Source: Streptomyces sp. NBC_01116 (GTDB taxonomy: Bacteria > Actinomycetota > Actinomycetes > Streptomycetales > Streptomycetaceae). From it: a DNA stretch of 64,000 bases. Position 1 is the first letter of the stretch; the number at the start of each line of letters is the position of its first letter. The notes below the pieces were generated by a model, which was not told the DNA's origin, made no database searches, and worked only from the letters and a program-made list of their open reading frames with translations. Shown in pieces: positions 17,529 through 26,255 of this stretch. The position numbers were made by a program, and so were the translations under genes. The DNA is taken from NCBI RefSeq assembly GCF_041435495.1, contig NZ_CP108644.1:8045501-8109500 (forward strand). The letters run 5' to 3'.

Positions 17529-17810
17529 TCAGCGGCCGTAGCCGTAGCCACCCTTGCCGTGGTGACCCGCGTCGACGTTGGCGCAGGTGTTGCCGAAGGC
17601 CGGGTTCAGCAGGCCGATCACGTTGATCGTGTTGCCGCAGAGGTTCACCGGCACGTGCACGGGGACCTGGACGGCGTTGCCCGAGAGGACGCCGGGGGAG
17701 GCCGCGGCGAGGCCCTGCGCGCCGGCGTCGGCGGACGCCATGCCTGCGCCGCCGGCGATCAGGGCGCCGGTGCCGGCCATGACTGCGGCGACCTTCGTCA
17801 TACGAGACAT
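17529..17810 (-). CDS. Short chaplin (hydrophobic surface amyloid), ChpH-like
   Basis: 93 aa from ATG 17810 with AGGAG 6 nt upstream. A signal peptide ending near GGAGMASA leads to one chaplin domain: SPGVLSGNAVQVPVHVPVNL ... CGNTINVIGLLNPAFGNTC, with the usual two Cys. Chaplins assemble as amyloid-like films that let aerial hyphae escape into air. The mature part is like ChpH, but there is a 15-residue extra tail (VDAGHHGKGGYGYGR) rich in Gly, His and Tyr. It lies beside the tyrosinase genes and a large surface-polysaccharide operon. Confidence 0.93.
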   Translation of the reverse strand: MSRMTKVAAVMAGTGALIAGGAGMASADAGAQGLAAASPGVLSGNAVQVPVHVPVNLCGNTINVIGLLNPAFGNTCANVDAGHHGKGGYGYGR

Positions 17811-17949
17811 TCGGAACTCCTAGAACAGATAGGGGGTGTGCTGCGGACGCGAGGCCCGCACCCCCTGACAACGCGGGAGAGGCCGGACGGTAACGGATCA
17901 GCTCATAGGTGATATCTCCGACGCCCCTGTCCGGCGTACGCCCGGCGCG

Positions 17950-19098
17950 TCAGCGCCCGATCACCGGCAGTCCCGTCAACCGCTCGTGCCAGTCCCGCGC
18001 CGCCGGGAACCGGGCCTTCACGGTCTCCACCGCCCGCTCCCGTACCGCCACCTGGGACTCGCGCAGCCGCAGCAGCGGCTCCAGGCCCGGCCGCGCCAGC
18101 AGCAGCCGCTGGTTGACCACCGGCACCGGCCCCCAGTGGTTCTTGTAGCTCTCCGCACCGCGCAGCAGGCTCAGCACCGCCCGCCCGCCGTCCGAGGCCT
18201 GCTGGGCGACCTCGCGCAGCAGCATCGTCGACACATCGACCTTCCGCTCGCGCAGCGCCGGATCCGCACCGTACAGATAGCCGCCCATCAGCCGCCCGGA
18301 CTGCAACGACAAGTTGGACGCCACCACCTCGCCGTTCAGCCGGAACTCGGTCATGGCCGCCGTGCCGTCCCCCACCATCCGTCCCACCGACCGGATCAGA
18401 TGGTCCGAGAACCGCGCCCTGAGATGCTCGGGGTTGACCGTCCGGCCCTCCCACTGCCTCTCGTGCAGCCGCAGCAGCGTGCCGATCGCGGCGGGCACGC
18501 CGTCCCGCGGAATCCGGTGCGCCTCGACGCCCAGGGCGTCGACCTTGCGCAGTTTGGAGCGCAGCCGCTGGCCCCGCGAGCCCGTCAGCCGCGCCACGGT
18601 GTCGCCCAGCGGCTCGGCCGGCAGCTCCATGCACGTCGAGTCCGTGAGCCGGCTCCGGGCCCCGGCCCACCGCCCGAACAGCAACTGCGCCGACGCGTCG
18701 GGCCTGACCTCCCGCAGGTCCACCACGGTGTGCCGGGCCGCCCGGTCCAGACCGCGCCCCAGCGCCCCCACCGCGTACCCGGCCTCCTCCTCGTCCAGCA
18801 GGATGTCGAAGAAGTCGGAGATCGCCCCGCCCATCGGAACGAGCAGCGGCATCGGACGGTGCACCAGCATCAGCGGCGCCGCCCCGATCAGCCGCCCCGA
18901 GCGGCGGACCAGCAGCACCCGCAGCCGGCCCTCCTGACCGTAGGAGAGCCACCACGAGTGCAGCCAGGCGTGGCTCTGGAACGGGGTCGCGGTGGCGCAG
19001 CGGCGGTGCAGCGCGTCCCACTCCCCGGCGAGGGCGCCGAACTCCCCGAAGTCCCGGCACAGGGTCACGACGAGGCCGCCCGCCCGGCGCCCCGTCAT
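17950..19098 (-). CDS. CelD/FemAB-like GNAT acyltransferase of the polysaccharide operon
   Basis: 382 aa from ATG 19098 (4-nt overlap with the previous gene). The Acetyltransf_6 (CelD/BcsL) pattern is seen: TPFQSHAWLHSWWLSYG near the N-terminus, LRSKLRKVDALG, LHERQWEGR, and the C-terminal GNAT half (GEVVASNLSLQSGRLMGGYL, LLRGAESYKNHWGPV). Such proteins acylate exopolysaccharides or peptidoglycan-linked glycans, using acyl-CoA or aminoacyl-tRNA. It is the last gene of the eight-gene operon; no strong hairpin follows. Confidence 0.78.
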   Translation of the reverse strand: MTGRRAGGLVVTLCRDFGEFGALAGEWDALHRRCATATPFQSHAWLHSWWLSYGQEGRLRVLLVRRSGRLIGAAPLMLVHRPMPLLVPMGGAISDFFDILLDEEEAGYAVGALGRGLDRAARHTVVDLREVRPDASAQLLFGRWAGARSRLTDSTCMELPAEPLGDTVARLTGSRGQRLRSKLRKVDALGVEAHRIPRDGVPAAIGTLLRLHERQWEGRTVNPEHLRARFSDHLIRSVGRMVGDGTAAMTEFRLNGEVVASNLSLQSGRLMGGYLYGADPALRERKVDVSTMLLREVAQQASDGGRAVLSLLRGAESYKNHWGPVPVVNQRLLLARPGLEPLLRLRESQVAVRERAVETVKARFPAARDWHERLTGLPVIGR

Positions 19099-19772
19099 CG
19101 GACGAGCTCCCGGTCGTCCTGGGCGATGCCGCCGCCCTCGGCCGTCTGGCCGGGAACCTGCGCCGAGACGCGCGGGCCCGCCCGGCGCGGCCGGACCAGC
19201 AGCACGAGGCCGCCCAGCAGCCCGCCCGCGGCGGCCCCCACGGCGGCGCCCAGCGGCACGGACGGCGAGACCGGCTGGTCCGGCGTCATCGCGTGGGTGA
19301 ACTTGATCAGCTTCACCCCGGTGTCCTTGGAGACATGGCCGCTGCTCACGATGACGGCCTCGATGACCGCGTTGGCGATGTCCGCCGCCTTGTGCCGGTC
19401 CTCGGACGTGCCCGTCACCGCGATCATCGGAGAGTCCGGAGAGGTCTCCGACCGGACGTGGGACCGCAGCTCGCGCATCGGCTCGCCGGCCGCGCCCTGG
19501 GCGTACGAGAGCGTCGCGTCGCTCGTCGTCAGCCGCCCGTACGACTGGGCGTACCCCAGGGCCGCCGAGGGGTCCGTCCCGGCCTCGGCGACCGCCATCG
19601 CATAGCTGGTGGCCTCGTACCGGTCCGCGGCGAGCGCGCTGTACGAGAGCCCGGACGCGGTGCCGATCAGTACGGAGACGGGCAGCGGCCACCAGTGCGG
19701 CAGCCGGGCGATGGCGGTGCGCAGCCGGCGGACGACGACATGTCGACGCTGCTGCTCGGGTGAGTCGGTCAT
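19095..19772 (-). CDS. Wzz-like polysaccharide co-polymerase
   Basis: 225 aa from ATG 19772 (ATGA overlap). One membrane helix near residues 27-48 (WWPLPVSVLIGTASGLSYSA), an extracytoplasmic segment with DRYEATSYAMAVAE, and a second helix near residues 170-195 (PLGAAVGAAAGGLLGGLVLL): the two-helix layout of Wzz/capsular chain-length regulators. No tyrosine-kinase domain is attached. It would set polymer length with the Wzy-like ligase/polymerase encoded upstream. Confidence 0.75.
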   Translation of the reverse strand: MTDSPEQQRRHVVVRRLRTAIARLPHWWPLPVSVLIGTASGLSYSALAADRYEATSYAMAVAEAGTDPSAALGYAQSYGRLTTSDATLSYAQGAAGEPMRELRSHVRSETSPDSPMIAVTGTSEDRHKAADIANAVIEAVIVSSGHVSKDTGVKLIKFTHAMTPDQPVSPSVPLGAAVGAAAGGLLGGLVLLVRPRRAGPRVSAQVPGQTAEGGGIAQDDRELVR

Positions 19773-20905
19773 GAAAGGGCTCTCCGGTTCGGTGGGGCGG
19801 TGTCGAGGGCGTACGCGTACACGTCCATCAGGCGCTCGCTGCTGCGCCTGATGTCGTAATGGCCGACGGCCCGGGGCGGCGGCCGCCGGTCGGCTCCGGC
19901 CTGTATCCGCTGCCGCAGCCGGGCCGTCAGCTCCTCCGGGCTCCCGGCGATCCGGGTGGCCGCGGGGGCATGGGCGGCGGGCAGGTCGTCGATGGCCGGG
20001 CAGGCGTCGTGGAGCACCGGCAGTCCGGCGGCGAGCGCCTCCACGGCGGCCAGCCCGAAGGACTCCTCGCGGGACGTGGAGACGAAGGCGTCCACCGCGC
20101 TCAGCAGCGCCGGAACACCCGGGACCGGGCCGTCCCCGCGCTCGTCGCACTCCCCGAGGAACCGGATGCGGTCCACCGCCCCGAGGCGCAGGGCCAGCGC
20201 CCGCAGCGCCCCGGCCTCCGGCCCGTCCCCGGCCAGCAGCAGGCGGGCCTCCGGCAGGGCGGCGACCGCGCGGATCAGCACGTCGAACCGCTTGCCCGGC
20301 ACCAGCCGCCCGACCCCGCCGACGACGAACGCCTCGGCGGGGATGCCCAGTTCCGTCCGCACGGAGGCCCGGCGCCCGGCGTCGAAGCGGAACCGGTCCG
20401 CGTCGATGCCGTTCGGCACCAGCCGGATCCGGTCGGCCGGCACCCCCCAGTCCCGCAGCCGGCCGGCCACGGTGGAGGAGACGGCGACGGTCGCCGCCCC
20501 GAGGCGTTCGGTCGCGAGGTAGAGGGCGCGGACGGACCGGGTGAGCGGGCGGCCCTCGATCTCGGCCCGTCCCAGGGAGTGCTCGGTCGCGACGGTGGCC
20601 CGGGTCCCGGCGAGCCGGGCCGCGATCCTGCCGTACACACAGGCCCGGTACAGATGGGTGTGGACCACGTCGTAGCGGCCGTCCCGGATCAGCCGGGCCA
20701 GCTTTCCGACGGCGCTGAGGTCCCGGTTGCCGCGCATCCCGAGGTGGGTCACCCGGATGCCGTCGGACCGCAGCTCCTCGGCCACCGCCCCCGGGTTGGT
20801 GAGCGTCACGACATCGCACTCCACCGGCAGATGACGCAGCAGCAGCCGCAACTGCCGCTCGGCGCCGCCGACCCCGAGCCCGGTGATGACGTGCAGCGCC
20901 CTCAT
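19769..20905 (-). CDS. GT4 family glycosyltransferase
   Basis: 378 aa from ATG 20905. The start MRALHVITGLGVGGAERQLR is the textbook GT-B N-terminal motif with the GGAE loop. The C-terminal domain has GRLVPGKRFDVLIRA, LLAGDGPE and the nucleotide-sugar EX7E region (SREESFGLAAVEALAAG). A cytoplasmic retaining enzyme that adds a sugar to a lipid-linked intermediate. It overlaps both neighbours by 4 nt. Confidence 0.9.
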   Translation of the reverse strand: MRALHVITGLGVGGAERQLRLLLRHLPVECDVVTLTNPGAVAEELRSDGIRVTHLGMRGNRDLSAVGKLARLIRDGRYDVVHTHLYRACVYGRIAARLAGTRATVATEHSLGRAEIEGRPLTRSVRALYLATERLGAATVAVSSTVAGRLRDWGVPADRIRLVPNGIDADRFRFDAGRRASVRTELGIPAEAFVVGGVGRLVPGKRFDVLIRAVAALPEARLLLAGDGPEAGALRALALRLGAVDRIRFLGECDERGDGPVPGVPALLSAVDAFVSTSREESFGLAAVEALAAGLPVLHDACPAIDDLPAAHAPAATRIAGSPEELTARLRQRIQAGADRRPPPRAVGHYDIRRSSERLMDVYAYALDTAPPNRRALS

Positions 20906-21714
20906 CGCGGGCCGCCCGTCCGCACCGGCCCGGCGACCCGCGCGCCCGCACCGGGCGCCGCCACCTGCCGCAGCCCGTGCCGCAGGTCCTTCGCCCACAG
21001 CCGCACCCCGCGGTCCGCCTGGCTGATGTGGGTGCGGGGCAGCGCGAACCGGCTCAGCAGCGGGCCGGGGGCCAGCGCGCACGCGTAGCCGTAGCCCGCC
21101 GAACGCGCGGCTTCGGTGACCCGGCGGTCGAGGATGCCGTACGGATAGCAGAACCCCTCAGGACGCGATCCGGTGAGGTCGCCGATCAGCTCCCGGCTGC
21201 GGACGGTCTCCCGGCGCAGCTCCACGTCCGCGAGTGCCGTCAGATCCCGGTGGTACAGACCGTGCGAGCCGACCTCCATGCCCGCTGCGGCTACCCGCCG
21301 GACGCCGTCGTGGGTGAGCAGCGGTTTGCGCGGGCCGAGCGGATCCCACGCGTTGACGCCGCCCGGCCGGCCCGGCAGGACGAAGACCGTCGCCCGGAAC
21401 CCGTGCCTGCGCAGCACCGGCAGCGCCTCGTCGAGGAAGTCCGCGTACCCGTCGTCGAAGGTCAGCCCGACCAGCCCGCGCCGCGCCGCGTCCCCCGCGC
21501 GCAGCAGCTCGGACACCCCCACCCCCGTCAGCCGCCGGCTCCGCAGCCAGGACAGCTGCTCGTCGAGGCGGTCGGGGGAGACGGTGATGCCGTACGGATC
21601 GTCGCTCGGGTCCGTCACCGAGTGATACGTGAGGATCCACGGCTGACGGCGGGTGTGCGGGCGGAGCCGGGACGAGGGAGTGTCGGCGCAGTGGGCCGAG
21701 GAATCAGCGGCCAT
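20902..21714 (-). CDS. Polysaccharide deacetylase (NodB homology domain)
   Basis: 270 aa from ATG 21714. NodB motifs: TYHSV, TFDDGYADF with the metal and base Asp pair, GSHGLYHRDL with the two metal His, and YPYGILD. No signal peptide, so it may act on the cytoplasmic face or be leaderless-secreted. It would remove N- or O-acetyl groups from sugar residues of the polymer. It overlaps the flippase stop by 11 nt. Confidence 0.88.
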   Translation of the reverse strand: MAADSSAHCADTPSSRLRPHTRRQPWILTYHSVTDPSDDPYGITVSPDRLDEQLSWLRSRRLTGVGVSELLRAGDAARRGLVGLTFDDGYADFLDEALPVLRRHGFRATVFVLPGRPGGVNAWDPLGPRKPLLTHDGVRRVAAAGMEVGSHGLYHRDLTALADVELRRETVRSRELIGDLTGSRPEGFCYPYGILDRRVTEAARSAGYGYACALAPGPLLSRFALPRTHISQADRGVRLWAKDLRHGLRQVAAPGAGARVAGPVRTGGPR

Positions 21715-23416
21715 CGAGGAACCTCCGTCGGGTGAGTGCCAGCAGGGATACGACCTCGGGCGAGCGCAGGGCCAGCCCGGTCAGGAAGAACACGGCGGGG
21801 ACGAGGAGACACCCGGCGGCCAGGCTCAGCACCGGATCGGGGACGAGGGGCGCGCACGCCCAGCCCGCCGTGCCCGCCGCCAGCGACGCCCCGGTGAGCC
21901 GGCCCAGCGAGAGCGCCACGGCCCGCGTCCGGATCGGCACCACCCGGGTGCCGAGGCCCATGAGGAGCAGCAGCGCCGTCGTGCTGATCCCGATCGCGTT
22001 GGCGGTCGCGATGCCGTCCACGCCGAAGCGGTACGTCAGGGCGTACCCGGCGCCCATCGTGACCAGCAGCCCGGTGCCCATGGCGAACGCCGGGAACCAG
22101 GTGGGCCGCCCGGACGAGAAGAACGGCCGGCTCAGCGCGCCGACCAGGCAGTGGCCGAGCAGTCCCAGCGCGTACACCCGCATCACCTGGGCGGTGGACG
22201 CGGTGTCGGCGGTGTCGAACGCGCCGCGCTGGAAGAGCACCTCGATGATCTGGGGGGCGTAGCCGAGGACGACCGCCGTGCCGAGCAGCACCACCATCCC
22301 GGCCAGTGCCAGGTCCCGCTCGACGCGCAGCCGGGCCTTCTCCCGGTCCCCCGCGGCCATGGCCTGCGCGACCACCGGGAAGGTCACCGTGCAGATCATC
22401 AGCGACAGCACCATCGGCATCTGCGCGACCTTCTGCGCGTAGTTCAGATGCGAGATCGCGCCCGCCGGCAGCGTGGAGGCCAGGAACCGTTCCACCAGCA
22501 CCTGGGACTGACGGCTCACCACGAACAGGACCACCGGGGCCAGCACCGCGAAGCCCAGCAGCGGAGCGGTCCGCGCCGCACGCGGACCCCGTCCGAACCT
22601 GGGCAGCCGGGGCCGCGCGAGCGGTACCAGCCGCAGGAACACGGGCAGTTGGGTCAGGATCATCAGCACACTGCCGACCGCGACCCCCACCGCCGCCGCG
22701 CGTACGCCCCACACCGTGTGCAGGGCCAGCGTCATGCCGATGATGCCGAGGTTGTACGCGACATAGACCCCGGCGGGCGGCAGGAAGCTGCGGTGGGCGC
22801 GCAGCGCTGCGCTGAAGTACCCGGTGATCCCGAAGGTGAGGACGGTGACCGAGGTCAGCCGGGTGCAGTCCACCGCCAGCCTCGGATCGGCGAGGCCCGG
22901 GGCCAGCACGCCCACGACCCACGGGGCACCCGCCACCAGCAGCGCGGCGCCGCCGGAGAGCAGGAGGAACAGCCGGGGGAGCGTCGTGGCCACCAGATCC
23001 CGTACGGGGTCGGGGCCGGGAGCGTCTCCGGTCGCCGCCCGCCGCGTCAGGGCGAGGCTGAAGGCCGGGACGAGGAGGAGCGCCATCCCGTCCTCGATCA
23101 GCAGCGTCGCCGCCATCTCGGGCACGGTCCAGGCGATCAGGAAGGCGTCACTCGCGTCGCTCGCCCCGAAGTACCGGGCGATGGCCTGGTCCCGCACGAG
23201 ACCGAGGACGGCGGCCACCACGGTCAGCACCGCCGTCCCCGCCGCCGCACGGGCGAGGAAGGACCCGAGCCGGGGGGCCTCGCCGGCGGCCGTCCCGGGC
23301 GGGGCCCCGGGGGTGAGGGGCCCCTCGGGTCCTCCTCCCGGGGCCGGGAGCAGTGGAGGGGCCGCCGCGTCCGCCGGACGCGCCCCGGCCTCGGTCCCCG
23401 TGCCGGTGTCGCTCAT
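21704..23416 (-). CDS. MviN/MurJ-like lipid flippase
   Basis: 570 aa from ATG 23416. After a Pro/Gly-rich cytoplasmic N-terminus of about 60 residues there are about 13-14 predicted membrane helices. VLGLVRDQAIARYFGASDASDAFLIAW is the classic MurJ first-helix region (conserved Arg and Asp). In an operon for polysaccharide synthesis with a ligase and Wzz, it probably takes the Wzx role and flips the undecaprenyl-linked repeat unit; housekeeping lipid II flipping is normally done by another copy. Confidence 0.87.
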   Translation of the reverse strand: MSDTGTGTEAGARPADAAAPPLLPAPGGGPEGPLTPGAPPGTAAGEAPRLGSFLARAAAGTAVLTVVAAVLGLVRDQAIARYFGASDASDAFLIAWTVPEMAATLLIEDGMALLLVPAFSLALTRRAATGDAPGPDPVRDLVATTLPRLFLLLSGGAALLVAGAPWVVGVLAPGLADPRLAVDCTRLTSVTVLTFGITGYFSAALRAHRSFLPPAGVYVAYNLGIIGMTLALHTVWGVRAAAVGVAVGSVLMILTQLPVFLRLVPLARPRLPRFGRGPRAARTAPLLGFAVLAPVVLFVVSRQSQVLVERFLASTLPAGAISHLNYAQKVAQMPMVLSLMICTVTFPVVAQAMAAGDREKARLRVERDLALAGMVVLLGTAVVLGYAPQIIEVLFQRGAFDTADTASTAQVMRVYALGLLGHCLVGALSRPFFSSGRPTWFPAFAMGTGLLVTMGAGYALTYRFGVDGIATANAIGISTTALLLLMGLGTRVVPIRTRAVALSLGRLTGASLAAGTAGWACAPLVPDPVLSLAAGCLLVPAVFFLTGLALRSPEVVSLLALTRRRFLDGR

Positions 23417-24771
23417 ACGGAGCCCACCCGGTCCGGCCCGGCCAGCGCCCACCAGGCGGCCAGCCCCAGCACGACCCCGCTCAGCACCGTGGTGGGCCCG
23501 CCGATGTCCGCGTACAGGAAGTTGACGCACTGCCAGGTCATCAGGGCCACCGCCGCCAGCCCGCAGTCCAGGGCCGCGTGTCCGCGCGAGCGGGCGACGC
23601 ACAGTCTGCGGACCGCGCCGGCAAGGATCGCCGCCCAGCTGCCGAGGAGCGCGGTCAGACCGATGAGGCCCTGCTCGCTGAGGACGAGGAGATACATGTT
23701 GTGCGGGGAGAGGAGAGCCTGCCGGCGGAACTCCTGGCCCGCCCCGGCCGTGTCGCTGCCGGAGGAGAGCCCGATGGAGGCGTGTCCGTCACGGTGGTCG
23801 GGGAAGCCCTTGGGGCCGACCCCGGTGGCCGGCCGCTCCCGCCACATCGCGCCCGCCGCGCTCCACATCGCGTAGCGGTCGCTGACCGACCGGTCCGGGG
23901 TGCTGGTCACCCGGGTCACGCTGGCGGCCCGGTCCGCGATCATCTCGGAGCCGATGCCGAACCCGCCGACCAGCACCACCCCGGCCGCGCCCAGCACGGC
24001 CAGCGACGTCCCGGCCTGCCGCCGCCCGGTCAGCGCCAGGACGACGAGGACCGCGGCGGCCGTGGCGATCCACACGCCCCGGCTGAACGACAGCGCCAGG
24101 GGCACGATCAGCGCGACGGCGAGGACGGCGGCGCACGGCCGCAGCCAGGCCGGGGCGTTCCGCGGCGTCCGCAGGGCGCAGGCCGCGGCGGCGAGCAGCC
24201 CGTAGGCGACGACGGTCGCCATCCCCATGATGTCGCTGGGCCCGAACGTGCCGACCGCCCGGATGTCCTCGCCCATGTAGGAGGCGCCGGTCCCGGTGAC
24301 GTACTGGTGGACGCCCGTCACGCCCTGGACGACCGCCAGGAGGACCAGCGAGCCGGCGACGATCCTGAACCCGTGGACGTCCCGGAGCAGCAGATACACG
24401 GCGATCGGTACGAGCACGAAGACCTGGAGATGGCGGACGAGCCCCGGCAGGGCCGCCGCCGGGTCCACCGCGGTGACCGTGGCCACCGCGAAGCCCACGG
24501 CGGGCAGGCCGAGGACCAGCGCGGCGGTGGCGCTCAGCGGACGCTGCCGCAGATACAGCAGCCGCCCCACGCACACCAGCACCGCGAGGCCGGAGGCCAC
24601 GTCGGCGGGGCCGCCCCCGCCGGAGGACCCGGACGGCAGGGCGGGCAGCAGCACGGTCGCGACCAGCGGCAGCAGCGGCCAGCGGCCGCGCCGGCCACCC
24701 CACGGGGGACGGGTGGCGGCGCGGGGCGCGGCCGCCGTCGACGGCACGGGCGGGGTCAGTACGGCGGCCAT
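23413..24771 (-). CDS. O-antigen ligase/Wzy-like membrane protein
   Basis: 452 aa from ATG 24771, where GGAGG is well placed; the open frame extends to 24837 but that part is overlapped by the upstream gene. About 10-12 helices and a large loop with GVGPKGFPDHRDGHASI and SPHNMYLLVLSEQGLIGL, which is the WaaL/Wzy ligase signature (His in the HN motif). It would polymerise or ligate the flipped units outside the membrane. Confidence 0.85.
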   Translation of the reverse strand: MAAVLTPPVPSTAAAPRAATRPPWGGRRGRWPLLPLVATVLLPALPSGSSGGGGPADVASGLAVLVCVGRLLYLRQRPLSATAALVLGLPAVGFAVATVTAVDPAAALPGLVRHLQVFVLVPIAVYLLLRDVHGFRIVAGSLVLLAVVQGVTGVHQYVTGTGASYMGEDIRAVGTFGPSDIMGMATVVAYGLLAAAACALRTPRNAPAWLRPCAAVLAVALIVPLALSFSRGVWIATAAAVLVVLALTGRRQAGTSLAVLGAAGVVLVGGFGIGSEMIADRAASVTRVTSTPDRSVSDRYAMWSAAGAMWRERPATGVGPKGFPDHRDGHASIGLSSGSDTAGAGQEFRRQALLSPHNMYLLVLSEQGLIGLTALLGSWAAILAGAVRRLCVARSRGHAALDCGLAAVALMTWQCVNFLYADIGGPTTVLSGVVLGLAAWWALAGPDRVGSV

Positions 24772-24773
24772 GA

Positions 24774-26255
24774 TCAGCTGCCTCCGAGCCGGAACACGGA
24801 ACCCGCGGTCCGCGCGAGCACGCACGCGTCCTGCCACAGCGACCAGGTCTCGATGTAGCGGTTGTCGAAGCGGGCCCGCTCCTCGATCGAGGTGTCACCG
24901 CGCAACCCGTTCACCTGGGCGAGACCCGTGATGCCCACGGGCATCCGGTGGCGCGCCTGGTAGCCGGGATGGGCGCGGCTGAACTGCGCGACGAAGAAGG
25001 GGCGTTCGGGGCGGGGGCCGACGAGGCTCATATCGCCGCGCAGGACGTTCCACAGCTGCGGCAACTCGTCGAGGGAGGTCCGGCGCAGCACGCGGCCGAC
25101 CCGGCTCATCCGCCCGTCGGAGGCGACGTTCCAGCGGGTGGCCGACTCCTGGGCGTCGGCGGGCCGCAGCGTACGGAACTTCAGCAGGACGAAGGGGCGC
25201 CCGTGCCGGCCGACGCGTTCCTGACGGAAGATCACGCCCGGCCCGCCGGAGAGCCGCACGGCCAGGGCGCAGGCCGCCAGCACCGGGGCCGCCAGCAGCA
25301 GCCCGACCGCGGCCAGGACGGCGTCCATCGCCCGCTTCGCCCCGTGGCCGAGAGGACGGTCCGTCCCGTCCTGCAGCGGCTGGACGGCGAAGCCCCACAG
25401 ATGATCGGAGCGGCCTTCCGCCGGGAGCCCCGCGACGGCACCGGGACCCGTGACCAGCCACACCCGGCAGCCGTGTCCGGTGAGCAGCGCGAAGAGAGCG
25501 ACGCCGTCCGGGGTGGACTCGGGCGGGGCCGTGAACACCGCGTGCCGCACGCTGTTCTGGACGACGGCCCGCCCCACCTCCTGGGGCGAGGCCAGGACCG
25601 GCAGCGGCACGGAGCCGGAACCCGTCGGCTGCTTCTCGTCCCCGGACACCGGGGGCGCGACCAGACCGACCGGCCGCAGTCCGTAGGCGGGGTGGTCGTG
25701 CAGCGCGGCCGCCACCTGACGGGCCGGCGGCCCCTGGCCCACGACCAGCGTGGACAGAGGGCGGCGGACCGCGGCCCGTCGCCGCGCCCGGTACACGGAC
25801 GCGCGTCCCGCGCAGGTCAGCGCGGTCTGCGTGGCGGCCCCGTACGCGAGCACCGTCCAGCCGATCGCCTGCTGCGGGGCCCAGACGGCCAGCACCTCCA
25901 TGGTCACGTACCACTGGAGGAGGGTGAGGCCGAGCAGGGCGGGGAGTTCGGAGAGGACGGAGGGGGACAGCCGCATCCCGTACAGGCGGCGTTGAGCGAA
26001 GAGCAGCACCTGTGCCACCGCCTGGACGGCCACCAGCAGCCAGGGCCACGGGGCCGGGACGACCAGGGCGAACGTCACGGCCGGGGCCAGGGCGTCCACG
26101 CACAGGAGCGGCGCGAGACGGCCGTACCGGACGGTCCGGCGCTCGCCGGGCTGCGCCCGCGCACCGCCGCCGCTTCGTCGCTGCGGATGAACCGTGTGCG
26201 CCTGTACGGCTGTTGCCTGTCCAGGGCCGGGAACCGGTGCACTCTCCATCGTCAT
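24774..26255 (-). CDS. Polyprenyl-phosphate sugar phosphotransferase (priming enzyme)
   Basis: 493 aa from ATG 26255 (ATGA overlap); a second ATG at 26249. Four to five N-terminal helices, a central nucleotide-binding-like domain (LSTLVVGQGPPARQVAAAL), then the catalytic domain: KRAMDAVLAAVGLLLAAPVL, KFRTLRP, RRTSLDELPQLWNVLRGDMS, LVGPRPERP, the WbaP/WcaJ-type bacterial sugar transferase signature. It transfers a sugar-1-phosphate onto undecaprenyl phosphate and so starts repeat-unit assembly. Confidence 0.93.
   Translation of the reverse strand: MTMESAPVPGPGQATAVQAHTVHPQRRSGGGARAQPGERRTVRYGRLAPLLCVDALAPAVTFALVVPAPWPWLLVAVQAVAQVLLFAQRRLYGMRLSPSVLSELPALLGLTLLQWYVTMEVLAVWAPQQAIGWTVLAYGAATQTALTCAGRASVYRARRRAAVRRPLSTLVVGQGPPARQVAAALHDHPAYGLRPVGLVAPPVSGDEKQPTGSGSVPLPVLASPQEVGRAVVQNSVRHAVFTAPPESTPDGVALFALLTGHGCRVWLVTGPGAVAGLPAEGRSDHLWGFAVQPLQDGTDRPLGHGAKRAMDAVLAAVGLLLAAPVLAACALAVRLSGGPGVIFRQERVGRHGRPFVLLKFRTLRPADAQESATRWNVASDGRMSRVGRVLRRTSLDELPQLWNVLRGDMSLVGPRPERPFFVAQFSRAHPGYQARHRMPVGITGLAQVNGLRGDTSIEERARFDNRYIETWSLWQDACVLARTAGSVFRLGGS

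Noticed and set aside
23413..24837. Long N-terminal extension of the ligase gene
   Set aside because: The extra 22 codons overlap the preceding gene and read as the shadow of its end; ATG 24771 has a well-placed ribosome site.
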